Part shown: piece by piece, positions 24,976-35,583 of the stretch
How the letters are laid out: every line of letters starts with the position of its first letter
How positions within the stretch are numbered: position 1 is the stretch's first letter
DNA from: Hofstenia miamia
Lineage: Eukaryota; Xenacoelomorpha; Acoela; Hofsteniidae
Direction: 5' to 3'
DNA: 59,848 nucleotides
Assembly (NCBI GenBank): GCA_900660155.1
Contig: CABFPE010000406.1
Span: forward strand, 197,695-257,542
Notes under the pieces: generated by a model
Told to the model about the DNA's origin: nothing
What the model saw: the letters and a program-made list of their open reading frames with translations, nothing else
Database searches by the model: none
Made by a program: the position numbers and the translations under genes

Positions 24976-25195
24976 CATTTGTTATTCATAGTTGACCATG
25001 ATTTTTCCATCAATAGATATGATTTCCAATTGTTAAATTTGTAAACTCTGTGATGCATTCACCATTCTAAATGTACAATTGTTTGTAAATAGTGTATTAA
25101 TCACACGCAAAAATACAAGCATATGGTATATAAAAATTAGAAAAATACAAGTAAAATTTTACAAGGTGAAAACAGTGTCTATAAATTCACATTGT

Positions 25196-25470
25196 CAGTT
25201 AAAAATAAGAAATTAAACAAAATAAATCCATTCAGTCAATTGCAATTAAACAAAAGCAATTAAAACAATTTGAGTTTTAATAATTCAATATTCATATTTA
25301 GTTGTTAGTTAAAAATAATAAATTAAACAAAATAATTCCATTCAGTCAATTGCAATTAAACAAAATGTGATTAAAATTTGAGTTCTAATAATTCAACATT
25401 TGTAATTTAGTTGATAGTTAAAAACTATTATGTATAAATATTTCCATTCAGTCAATTGCAAGTTAAAGAA
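25196..25470 (+). repeat. Tandem repeat, about 118-bp period, just over two units
   Basis: AGTTAAAAATAA-type starts at about 25197, 25313 and 25427 are each followed by CCATTCAGTCAATTGCAA. The units are A-rich and non-coding. Confidence 0.8.
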
Positions 25471-25579
25471 ATTAAGCAAAATGCAATTAAACAAAATACA
25501 TGGTAAAACATTAGCACATATAAACTTAATTCAAAGGAAAAACATGCTTGGTGAAAAACGTGAAATATGCATCAATGTA

Positions 25580-25705
25580 TGTAAGCAAATAAAACAATAC
25601 CATATATAAAATTGTTTAAATCAAAATGTGTATGATGGAAATAGAGATAATACAAAAAAATGTATATAGATGCATAAAACAATACCAAATATAAAATTGT
25701 TTAAA
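25580..25705 (+). repeat. Short tandem duplication (AAACAATACCA-ATATAAAATTG)
   Basis: The word AAACAATACCA(T/A)ATATAAAATTGTTTAAA occurs near 25592 and again near 25678, giving two units of about 86 bp. Confidence 0.7.
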
Positions 25706-25719
25706 ATCAAAAAAGAATA

Positions 25720-26880
25720 TAACATACCTGGTGTAGCATCATCCAAATTAACTAAGCTACTAACATTGATTAAGAAGAAGAATAAGATTGAAAACAATTA
25801 TTATTAAAAACATATTGTAAAAATATATGTTCAGTTTAGATTAATTTGTATTATGCAACCAATCAAGAACAAGTGTCATTAATTAGAGATTAGTATTTGT
25901 CAATAATCATATTTTTGTAGAAATAAAGGGGCGAAGTCACTTCCATTATTTTCAGCCGCCATATTGGCAGATGAGGGATTTAACTTCAAAATCAACAGGA
26001 ACATTTCTGAAATACCATAAATAGATTAAATTCAATGTAAGCAATTGAAAAAAGTTCATTTTGAATTCTTATATTGTTTCTTAAATACAGTTTGGATATT
26101 TAGCACAATGTCAAGCTAAATGAGTTTTGTTTAGTAGTGGTCTTGATCCACCATGAGATTGATTCTAGGGTCTTTGTGCCAGATCACAAAAATGTACTTA
26201 AGTTAAGTATAGGGGTTTTATTCTCATTTAGTTGAATACTGATCATTTACTACATGTATTAAAAATAACAAGTTTGAAATATGGTTGGAGAGCCAAAACC
26301 TAGTAATTATACCTATATTATTTTAGATCAAAATTATTGACTATAACTTGACCAATAACAAGACCATGCATGTAGTAATTATTAAATATAAGTTAGGAAG
26401 CTGCTAAATATCAAACTAGTTATTAAAGCCAATATATTATGGTAATGGCTACGTGTAATATTAATAATGCAGCTAGGGACAAGTCAGGTTGCATTAATGT
26501 GAAACACTTTTACAAATAGAGTCTAAGTCAAGTTGGGTCTTGTCTTGAGTATACACTGAGCTAGGATAGGGTACACATAAGCTATATCAATGAGCTGAGA
26601 GGTGAAACTCAACCAAGTGGATCATTAGTGAACATTGAAACTGGATGTGGAGATCAGCTTTGGGCAGATGTCCACTACTGATCCTTGGAAGAGATGCTGT
26701 GTGGATTTGTCACCTAAATAGTGAATAGTTATGCCTTGTTAATTTATGTTAACAGAACTACATAAAAGCTAAAGCAGTGCTAAGTTAGTAAATCTGCAAA
26801 TACACAACCAATGTTATAGAGTAACACAGGAGTGATAATGCCTGGTAGAGGATGTTACATGGTGAGCATGACAGCTAAGA
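25720..26880. other. Untranslated left part of the composite region
   Basis: No open frame is recognised. It lies between the tandem-repeat tract and the first gag-like sequence and probably corresponds to the leader of the retroelement. No primer-binding site could be identified with confidence. Confidence 0.4.
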
Positions 26881-28590
26881 AGAACAAACATTGGAAAAAA
26901 ATTTCTTTTATCTACTGGAGGCATGTAGTTTGCTTCTTAACAGAACATAAGGAATCTCTTCTAAAACCAAAGAATCATTCAGTGGAATGATCTGCACACT
27001 TTGACATGATCTATGAGTAAAAGTGGAAGTAGAAGCACCATGACAACAACATCAGAAGTAAAGCAGTCAATGAAGAGATTTACCCAAACCTAAAATAGTG
27101 CACTTCAGCAGGATCCTGGAATTGTGACCAAGAAGGGGTACCACTACAAACCAGATGAAAAAATGACAAAAAAGGCAGTGCAAAGAAAACATCACCCAGG
27201 GTAGTAACCCCTAGAGCTACATGATCATCATCATATTCTGGTGAGAACTCATCCCCTGATATGGAATTACAGTCTCTACACTCACCCCCTGAAACAAGCC
27301 CCCAGGAAATAATCAAGATGCTAAAAAGGAGTCAAGAAACCAAAGCACTCTTGAGGAGTGAAATAGAACAACTAACAGATAAATTCAAGCAGATGGAGCA
27401 AAAGAATGAAACCATCTTGAACAAAATCAAAATAGATATGGAAATGAGATTAGATCAGCAGAGCAAACTATTCCAAAATTAGGTTAAAACTCTCACACAA
27501 CAATTATCAGAATCCAACAAAAGGTTCTTGGAACAGAATCAACAATGGCAAGAAAAAAATCAGTGTCTGGAAAGAGAGAACAGACAGTTGATAGAAGATA
27601 ATGATTTACAAGCAGGAAAGCTTGAGCAACTAAAAGACAAACTGAGATTGTTACAATTAACTGAAGAGGAAAGTTGAGGGAACATACAGACTCACAAAAT
27701 AGAATTTCAAACAAGAAAAGAGAGTGAATTGCAGGCACCACACATGACAGCCAACAAAAGAATAAGATACAAGGAATTAGACAAAGACATGGACACTGAT
27801 AAGCAGAAGTTTTTAAACTAAATTACAAAAGCAGTGACCACCCAGTTACACAATTAGAAATCACAACAAACCAAAATATGAAGGTTCAATACTACCATAG
27901 AATACAACCAATGACACCATACCCTGTAAAGCAACATTACCAAAATTTAAAGGGAGGGTAGACAGATATAATCCGACATTTGTTGAGTGGCTGCAAATGT
28001 TTGAAATCAAAATGGCAGAAAGAAAAGTGAGCCAGCAAGCAGCAGCAAGACCACCACTGTACCTATGGGAACAGCTTACCAACACTATTTATTACTGGAT
28101 ATGGAAACTAAAAGGAATTACAAATTACTCATAGGTGATTTCCTAGAGGAATGCCAGAGATGATCAGAACACAATTAGAAATTAAGTGTGATATAGATGA
28201 CAAACTGGAGAAGATGATTTGGAAGGCTGTTGAAATACAAGCAATGATTGAGAATGATGCATGAATCTACAAGAAAGCTGCCTGGCATAGGGAAACACCA
28301 ACATGGAGAAACAACCTGAAACCACAACCTCTGAGTAAGCCCTATAATTAAAGTAAACCAGAGAAAATCATAAAGATCAAAGGAAAGGATGGAAAGACTA
28401 GAAAAGTGAGAGAAAAGGACGTCAAGTGCTACAGTTGTGGACAGAAGGGTCACAATAAACCTGATTTCCCTAAACAAATAAATGTTATCAGAGATGAGGA
28501 GGCTTACTACAAGGACAAAGATTTAATAGAATCAGAAAATGAAATGAATGAAGCATCACAAACTGACAAGGAGTTGGAAAACTAGTTAAA
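26880..28590 (+). pseudogene. Retroelement gag-like region (coiled coil and zinc knuckle), decayed
   Basis: An A-rich plus-strand region with broken frames. Around 27261-27790 the translation is rich in Gln, Glu, Lys and Leu with heptad-like spacing, as in a coiled coil. Near 28427-28468 it reads CYSCGQKGHNKPDF, a nucleocapsid zinc knuckle of the C-x2-C-x4-H-x4-C form in which the last cysteine is now phenylalanine. Gag would package the element RNA. Several stops (for example TAG at 27480) and frame changes show it is inactive. The start is not defined. Confidence 0.75.
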
Positions 28591-28599
28591 GTACCAACT

Positions 28600-29265
28600 C
28601 ATAAAAACCATGCATTGATAATGATCCTGACAAATCTTGATACAATAAATACAATAACAATAACAATTAATGGAGTAATGACAAAAGCAACAATTGAAAC
28701 TAGAGCAGCAATGTTGATAATTACAGACAAGTGTGTGACAAAATTGGGCTTCAAATGCAAAGATTGAACAGTTGCAATAAATGATTGATTAATGCATTAG
28801 GAGAATATATTGACACAAAAGGGATAATAAATGCAGTGCAGATGAGAATAGCAAACATGACATTTGAGCAATTGCTGTTAGTGGTGGATACTCACAACAA
28901 TCTGTTACCATGCGAGGTTACATTGGGTGATGACTTTCTGACAAAAAATGGATGTGTTATAAACTATGCAAACAGGACAATAAAAATGAAAGAGGAAGAA
29001 ATCAAAATTGAAGAGGAGCAAGGAAGACACAAAACAATCACATTCAAATTGCAGAAAGATATTCATTTACAGCCACATCAATGGAAGATGCATACAATAG
29101 AGACAGAAGACCCAATAACAGCCAATGTAATGCTATATGATAACAAAGGAATCAATACAAAGAGAGTATCAATGCTGTCCAGTGTTTGCACAGTTAAGAA
29201 TGGAAAGGGAAGAATACCAATCTTCAATGTGACAAACTGAAATGTTAATCTAAAGAAATCTCAAG
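28600..29265 (+). pseudogene. Retroelement aspartic protease region, decayed
   Basis: The sequence after the zinc knuckle fits a retropepsin. At about 28690-28720 the expected Asp-Thr-Gly-Ala active site reads ETRA, so both the catalytic aspartate and the glycine are lost. A 151-codon frame (28785-29240) then carries the later part of the fold, including LPCEVTLGDDFLTKNG, which resembles the I-L-G-x-D-F/W-L block of gypsy proteases, followed by the linker that precedes reverse transcriptase. At least one in-frame stop lies between the two parts. Confidence 0.75.
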
Positions 29266-29341
29266 TAAGGATATATGGAAATTACATCAACTCCAACATC
29301 AGATTCATTTGGAAGACTAGAAGACAATGATGGAGTGAGTA

Positions 29342-29466
29342 ATTTGCATGGTCAACTCAAGGACATGCAAATGAAAACAGAAAGTGCTCCGCATGGCCAA
29401 CTCAAGGGGAGTGAACAAACACCATCAAAGTTGCAAGTACTCCCAAAGGCCGACTCAAGGGCATAG
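29342..29466 (+). repeat. CAACTCAAGG minisatellite between protease and RT
   Basis: Three units each contain C(A/G)ACTCAAGG at about 29354, 29399 and 29451, spaced 45 and 52 bp apart. The open frame here gives a repeated His-Gly-Gln-Leu-Lys peptide. The same word, with ATTCAAGG, recurs after the integrase at 32703-32980. Confidence 0.7.
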
Positions 29467-29468
29467 GG

Positions 29469-30404
29469 ATGAAAGCAAACAAAGAAGACATGTACAGAAT
29501 ACCGGAAATAAGAAACAAAGATTTTCCACACTTAGAGGAGCAGGAAATCACGAAATTGAAAAAAATGTTGGAAAAACACAAATGTATATTCAATTACAGA
29601 GAAACAAGTGTGGGACAAGCAGTAGGCAAAAAACACAAGACTGTTACAATGACAGGCAGAAGGGTACCAGAGCAGATGAACAATGAATATGACTGCATAC
29701 TAGAGGAATTAATCAACAATAAGATCAGCCATCCAAGTGAAAGCCTGTATGCAGCACCAACAGTATTCATGAAGCAAGGAGATAAATATCACTTATGCAT
29801 AGATTTCTGCAAACTGAATGAGGTAACAAAAAAGACTCATATCCCCTTCCACAGATAGAGGACATGCTTTACAAGGCAAGCAAACACATGTATTTTACAA
29901 TGCTAGATTTATGCAAAGCCTACTGGCAAGTAGAGATTGAAGAAGATGATTTCAAGAAAACAGCATTCATAAAACCATATGGGTTGTATGAATGGATATA
30001 TATGGCATTCAGATTATGCAATGCAGCAGCAACCTTTCAAAGATACATCATAAAGTGCTGAAGAACAGAACACACAGAATGAAAGATGGAGTTGATGCAT
30101 ACATAGACAATATAATAGTAACAAGGGATACAATCCAAGAACACCTGGAAAAATTAGAAAGAACTCTAACAATATTAGAGAAGGCAGGACTCTGCATTAT
30201 TGGAAACAATTGTGATATTTTAAAGGAGAAAATAGTATTCTTGGGAAGAACAATTAAAAAAGGCAGGATATGCATGAAAGATAATGTGAGGGAGATGATC
30301 TGGAAAATAGAAAAACCCAACAACAAGAAGGACATACAGAGAATAATGGGTTCTTCAACTACTATGGCACCTTCATTCCAAATATCACTGGTAAGACAGC
30401 AAAG
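29469..30404 (+). pseudogene. Ty3/gypsy-type reverse transcriptase, decayed
   Basis: Recognisable blocks in order are LCIDFCKLNEVTKKT, then in a second frame YFTMLDLCKAYWQVEIEEDD followed by KTAF and GLYEWIYMAFRLCNAAATFQ, then YIDNIIV and FLGRTIKKG. These follow the gypsy RT order (R-x-D-x-R-x-L-N, LDLxxGYxQ, PFGLxNAPxxFQ, YxDD, FLG). The catalytic YIDD has become YIDN (30100-30111), a change of GACGAT-type to GACAAT that fits loss of a CpG. Two frame changes and in-frame stops confirm inactivity. It would have copied element RNA into DNA. Confidence 0.93.
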
Positions 30405-31075
30405 ATGACTAAGTTAATGAGAAACTCAGTACCATTTGTATGGGCATGGCAAGAACAGGAAGAACTAGATAACATCAAAGAAGAATTAGCTAAATTGCCA
30501 TCTCTAAACATGCCAGACTACAACAAGCAGTTTATATTAGATTGTGACACAAGTAAAGTGGTAATCAGAGCTACACTGGGACAAATGAAAAATGGAAAGG
30601 AAGTCCCCATACAGTTTTTCAGTTGAAAATTAAAACCAAGTGAGGGAAACTACGGATCAACCAAGGTGGAAATGCTGGCACTGATAGAGCGCATCAAAAA
30701 ATTTAGGCATTTCTTGATCAGCAGAGAATTTAGAGTACACACAGACAACAGTGGACTAGCCTGGCTAAGGAAGTTCTCAGGGGATAAGTCCAGAATAGTG
30801 TCATGATGGATTGAATATTTAAACAAATTTACATTTTCAATTGAACATCAGAAATGTACCCTACACAACAATGTGGACTTTTGGATGTCATTACCAGAAT
30901 ACCAAAGAGATGCAGCAAAAATAGATGGGGAGAAAAAACAGTTCCAATTCCTACCACACACCAAATATGAGTGACTGCCAGAGATAAATGCAGACAAGAA
31001 GGGCCAAGCAGTCCTACCAATACTGATGAGAGACAAATATCTGAACAGGAAATAGTAGAAAAGCAGAAGGACAAC
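30405..31075 (+). pseudogene. Ty3/gypsy-type RNase H region, decayed
   Basis: Motifs are FILDCDTSKVVIRATLGQ (first aspartate region), KLKPSEGNYGSTKVEMLALI (the glutamate block, E-x-E/L-A), FRVHTDNSGLAWL (D-x-x-x-L block) and NNVDFWMSLPE near the end. The normal A-D-x-L-S at the end has changed to V-D-F-W-M-S. TGA stops at 30624-30626 and about 30805 sit where related proteins have Arg, suggesting CGA to TGA changes. In its active form it would remove template RNA during reverse transcription. Confidence 0.88.
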
Positions 31076-31079
31076 ATGA

Positions 31080-32225
31080 TCCTCAGTGAAATAGTAAAAA
31101 AGATAAGAGAACCCTGAACAATACTGTCAAAACTAACAGCAAGTAACTATGAACACTATAAATAGAAAATTAATAAAAATGGATTACTGTATGTCAAAGC
31201 CAACAACAACCAATTCACAATACCCAATTATTTTAAGATGGAGTTGATAAGAAAGATACACAAAAGGGGCGACTTGGGAATCATACAGATGGAGAAAACC
31301 TTTAATGCAAGATTTATAATGACAGCAGTGAGGAAAGTTATGGAGGATATATTCAACAAGTGTACTACATGTCTACTACACAATAAGCAGCACTTTCAGA
31401 CACAGAGAGAACCTTAGAAAAAATTATTGTGACACAACTGAATGAGATAATCCACATAGATCTGGAGATGCTGTTGAAAGACAAAGAGGGTTATCAAGAC
31501 ATACTGGTGATTATCAACAATTTTACAAAATGCGCAAGAATGATCCCAATGAAAAATACAACAGCAGAGACAACAGTGGAAATAGTACTAAAAGAATGGA
31601 TTTTATGATTTGGCCCAATGGAAACAATAATAACAAATAAGGGCCCCAATTTGAGAGTGGGCTATTCCAAGAAATGGAAAAGCTTCTGGAAATAGCAAGC
31701 AAATGGATGACAGCCTATCACCCACAGTCCAACAGAGCTGTAGAGAGGCTCAATTGAATGCTAATCAAGTTAATTAGAGTGGCAACATTAAGAATAGGAG
31801 GAAACAAATGGAGAGAGGTCATCAAGATGGTAGAGTATTACTACAATACATTGGTACATTTGACAACAGGAATGACACTATTCAAATCAATATTTGGAAG
31901 AGAAGCAGCAACACCATTATCAATGCAGTGTGCCAACTACAGTAAAAGTCTGGATGATGAGTATGTAAATCAATTAAGAAAGCAGCTCACAGGGATCCAC
32001 AAAACAATGTGTCACAATATATAGAAGTTGGCTGTGAGACAGCAATGCAATTATAATGAAAAATCTACAGACATGCACATAAGGTAGGAGACAAGATATA
32101 TGCATTCACACCAATGAAACTCACAGACACAAACCAAGTCCAGAAATTAAAAACAGTATGGTCTGGACCTCACATAATAACACAAACCAAATAATGAATA
32201 TATGTTAAATAATGACAGACTATTA
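31080..32225 (+). pseudogene. Ty3/gypsy-type integrase, decayed
   Basis: An H-H-C-C zinc domain is visible around 31257-31372 (IHKRGDLGIIQMEKTF then IFNKCTTC). The DDE core follows: HIDLEMLLKD with the first aspartate near 31455, IITNKGPN where the second aspartate would be (Asn now stands there), and after a frame change YHPQSNRAVERLN with the third, glutamate, motif. A longer open frame at 31758-32024 covers the C-terminal part of the core (NKWREVIKMVEYYYNT). Frame changes and TGA stops replacing expected Arg codons (near 31607 and 31757) show decay. It would have joined element ends to host DNA. Confidence 0.9.
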
Positions 32226-33011
32226 CATTTTCAAAATCTAAAAAGAGCAATGGCAGACATTAAGGAGACAAAGATAGACAAAAACACTGAGTTCAAAATA
32301 AGCTGAATCAAAAGCAACAAAATTATATATGATATGTGTGATTTAGATAGCTTACCTGAAGAAGAATTCAAGGAAGAATTCACAGCAGATATCAGAGATG
32401 AAAATATAGGAGAGAGGGTGCTGCACCAAAGGACAGCAAGAGATAAACCTATATATGACCCTGAAATATGGTACAAAAATTTAAAACCAAATTTAGGAAA
32501 CTAGAGGAAAATGATGCACCAACTAATGAGGAAGAGAGTGTGATGAAATCAACAACCAGAGGAGCTCTCAGCTATGAACAGGAGAAGGAGATTACAAAGA
32601 AGTTCTCAAACCAGATGTTGATTCAAAGGCAGAAGGGATGAGAACAAAGAACCAATGAATAAACAATGTATATTGAGAAGGCATCCTAGTAGTCCCCAAT
32701 GCCAATTCAAGGGTAGGGAGACAAACAGACAAATAGCTTCTCCCACCAGAGATCTGCACAGCCAATTCAAGGACATGCAGAGAACTGGTACACAGCAGCA
32801 CAACTTTCCTTCCAAGAGTCCACAACACCAATTCAAGGGCAGTGAGACACTTGGAGTTCCAGGGGAAGGTGGAAGAAACATGGAGATATGGAAGTGATTC
32901 AAGGCTGACAGTATCTCCACAGGAACAACAACTGGTCAAGTGCTGATGGGAGTAACTGAGAACTGATTCAAGTGTGAAGCAGTAGAAACCATCAGCACAG
33001 ATTCACAGCCC
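32226..33011 (+). pseudogene. Retroelement C-terminal pol remnant and linker
   Basis: A-rich sequence with several broken frames downstream of the integrase core. No chromodomain or other named domain is recognised. It ends in the second ATTCAAGG minisatellite. Confidence 0.5.
32690..32985 (+). repeat. CAATTCAAGG minisatellite after the integrase
   Basis: CAATTCAAGG occurs at about 32703, 32762 and 32829, and weaker GATTCAAG copies at about 32897 and 32967, giving spacings of 59 to 70 bp. An 80-codon frame (32655-32897) reads repeated Gln-Phe-Lys-Gly/Asp. It is the same word family as at 29354-29460. Confidence 0.7.
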
Positions 33012-33930
33012 ATGGATTGCGAACCAAGCACCAGCAAACTACCATTAAGGTTGAAACAGCTACATGCTCCTCAGCTACCACCTTGGAAAGAACAGTATGA
33101 TCTAAAGAAAGGGAAAAGAGAATGTCTAAAATTGATGGAAAAACGCTACATCCCTATTTCATTGGAACAACAAAGATGCATTATAATGCTTTTGAGAAAC
33201 TATCACCAGAAATGAAATCACACATCAGAAAAATCGTGAAAACTGAGGGGAGAAATCTACCATTAGTACTGTATGGAAAGAATAGGCCAAAAGTAAATGT
33301 AACAATAAGCTACCCATGAGACATGAATGAAATATTAGAAAGGCCCTACATGCATAGTACAGTGCATATAATATTTGATGAAGAGTTCACATTGGAAACA
33401 ATGCAAGCTATAATGGCCTAAAAAGACCAAATAGCAGAAATTGCAGAGATAAACATGGACAAAGATAACCTGACAATCATACATGTGTTAAAAGAAAAGG
33501 AATATAACAAAAACCTTGAGAGACAAGTAGATAAAACATTAAGAATGGCAGAGGTGCAGAAAGTTAGAGTGGTAATCATCATAAGATCAATGATAGAGGA
33601 TATTCCCAAACACTTATTAGATGCATGTATGCAAATGGAAAATATATTCCCCTGGAAAAAGACACCAATTGATATGATAACATCAGAGCTGATTAGATTT
33701 GATCTACAGATAGATTACTGGGCGCAGATCTACAGAAATAATTGTAGCCCATGCATTGCAATCAACCTCTACAAACAAATGAAAACAGTGGAGTTAATGA
33801 TGGAAAAGGAAGGCGTTGAAAAAGCTAACACACTATTTATCAAATGTAGCCTAACAGAGAGGCAAGAATACCTTCAACAAATCTGGGAAAACATGAAATA
33901 ACAGAAGAAAACAGAAGAAAATTGGCCAGT
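33012..33930 (+). pseudogene. Extra ORF of the retroelement, unknown function, broken
   Basis: An A-rich coding-like stretch in at least two frames: 33012-33215, 33122-33319 (YFIGTTKMHYNAFEKL) and 33455-33901 (148 codons, mostly charged and helical). Stops at 33317 and about 33420 break it. It has no transmembrane segment, so it does not look like an envelope gene, and I recognise no domain. Composition matches the retroelement upstream rather than the polymerase relic downstream. It may be a third ORF of the element, or the N-terminal part of a protein fused to the polymerase. Confidence 0.5.
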
Positions 33931-35130
33931 AATAAAAATAGAAGCACCATTAAGTAGTTATACAGTGCACAAATTTAAGCAAATTCCACCTGGTGTGTGT
34001 GGCAACTAGTAGCATAGAACTGTTATCATACAAAATATATACTGGTGAGAATTGTATGGCAAAGGGATGGAATCATTTATGCAAATTGGCAAAACTGTTT
34101 TATGAGATGAAGCAAAAACACTGTGAATTAATTATTTCAGAGGGGCAGTGGAAAATAATTTTGGTGACAGCAGCAAGGTGCATATTTTGGAAAAACTGTT
34201 TTTGCATATGATGATGACAAAGACATAGACCATTGTCATTTCACTGCAAACATAAGAGGTGTCAAGCATAATAATTGTAATATTTTAATCAGAGCCCCAA
34301 ATTTACACCAGTTTTTATGCATGACAGGAGCAAGTATGATATGCATATTCTGCTAAAAAGTTTAAAAATAAAAGATGGTGAGAGAGTGTTGTGCATCTCA
34401 TGTACATCAGAGGTGTTTTTATCACTTAGTTTAATAGTGTCTGTAGATAGCTATAATGATAAACACAGAGTTTACAAACCTATATATAAGGAGCCAAGAT
34501 TTTTGAGCAGCTATCAATTTATAACCAACAGTCTATCAAACCTCACAAACAACATTGGATGTGATAAATATCAATTTTTAGCAAATGGAATGGGTCAACA
34601 GAAGGCATTGGTATTTTCCAGGGGCAAATGCCAATTTCTGTACATATGGTTTAATAGTTTTGATAAATTTAATGAAGATGAGTTACCAGACTTGGAGCAT
34701 TGGAGAGATGCATCGACCTGGAAAAATTCCCATAATGCAGGAGGAGCTTAGTTTTGAGTATGAAAATACATGGGTGTTGGCTAAATGCCAAACCTTTAGA
34801 GATTTTCATAATAATGATTTACTTTCAGACATGTTCTTACTGTTGGATGTGATAAGAAAATTTCATTTGGAAAGCATGGAGACATATAATCTTGACCCTG
34901 CCAACTTTTTTACATTGTTCAACTTTAGCTGGACCTGCCTGTGGGTGGACTGTCATAGTCTTCAGCAAGTCTGAAGGAAACATTGTCTACATCCAAGAAT
35001 CACAAACTGGTTATATGCTACAAGTAGACCTTGAATATCTGGAATATCTCCATAACAATCACTTTGATTTTCCTCTGGCTCCCATAAGATGGTTGTTCAG
35101 GACAAACATCTATTGCCATACCAGATGGAA
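33930..35130 (+). pseudogene. Protein-primed family-B DNA polymerase (Polinton/Maverick-like), truncated
   Basis: Blocks typical of protein-primed PolB from Polintons and related elements occur in order across several frames. First is LSSYTVHKFKQIPPGVC. Next is a Cys/His module, ARC-x2-FW-KNC then IDHCHFTANIRGVKHNNCN (about 34170-34285). A KYDMHILLKSLKI block (about 34332) fits Exo II with its usual Asn changed to Asp. Then come FRDFHNNDLLSDMFLLLDV (about 34797-34852, Exo III) and YNLDPANFFTL, and a VDLEYLEYLHNNHFDFPLAP block (35024-35083). The Exo I Asp-x-Glu region, part of the stretch before the last block, and the whole catalytic palm with its Asp-x-Asp site are missing, and frames are shifted at least twice. 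It would have replicated linear DNA from a protein primer; this copy cannot. Confidence 0.85.
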
Positions 35131-35144
35131 ATAAAAAACAGATT

Positions 35145-35330
35145 AAATATAACTCTAGCACAGTAGTATTAAGAGACTTCCTTCCCGTGTCACTTTTTTC
35201 TGATTGGTTGAGAGGGTTGGCCTTTTTGGCCTTTGACCTGAGATGTCGTGGATTTTGGCGGGGGTGTTTTACTGACATCATGCATGTACTTTTACTAGTT
35301 TTTGTGTTATTTATATGATCTTATTTCCCA
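35145..35330 (+). repeat. Direct repeat, right copy, of the composite region
   Basis: Same-orientation partner of 22060-22310, starting soon after the last polymerase block. Strongest shared words are TCTGATTGG, CCTTTGACC, GATGTCGTGGAT and ATGTACTTTTACTAGTTTTT. The copies differ at many positions, so the pair is old. Confidence 0.75.
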
Positions 35331-35339
35331 CATTACTTT

Positions 35340-35583
35340 ACATTTTTTTAGTTTTACTTTCCCACATTAACATAATTACATGTATTACTTTCACACATTA
35401 AATTACATTTTTAGTTTTACTTTCCCACATTAACTTTATATGTATTATTTTCCCACATTTACACACTTGTTTAAAAAGTGGAATCAAAAATATTCCCAAG
35501 TAACAATAATTTACAGACTTGTTTAAAAAAGTAAAAATAATTTACATACTTGTTTAAAAAGTGGAATCGAAAAATATTTCCAA
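35340..35583 (+). repeat. TTACAT/CCCACATTA tandem-repeat tract (right), cut by the gap
   Basis: Two units of TTTAGTTTTACTTTCCCACA start near 35349 and 35409, and two units of ACTTGTTTAAAAAGTGGAATC lie near 35464 and 35548. The tract runs into the assembly gap. Confidence 0.75.

Noticed and set aside
24535..24991. Frames of 67-127 codons rich in Phe, Tyr, Leu and Trp
   Set aside because: They come from an 88-bp-type tandem repeat that is open in all three frames; the translations carry no domain.
32592..32939. Minus-strand frames of 104-115 codons opposite the second minisatellite
   Set aside because: They are shadows of the repeated plus-strand sequence; both frames read the same minisatellite units.
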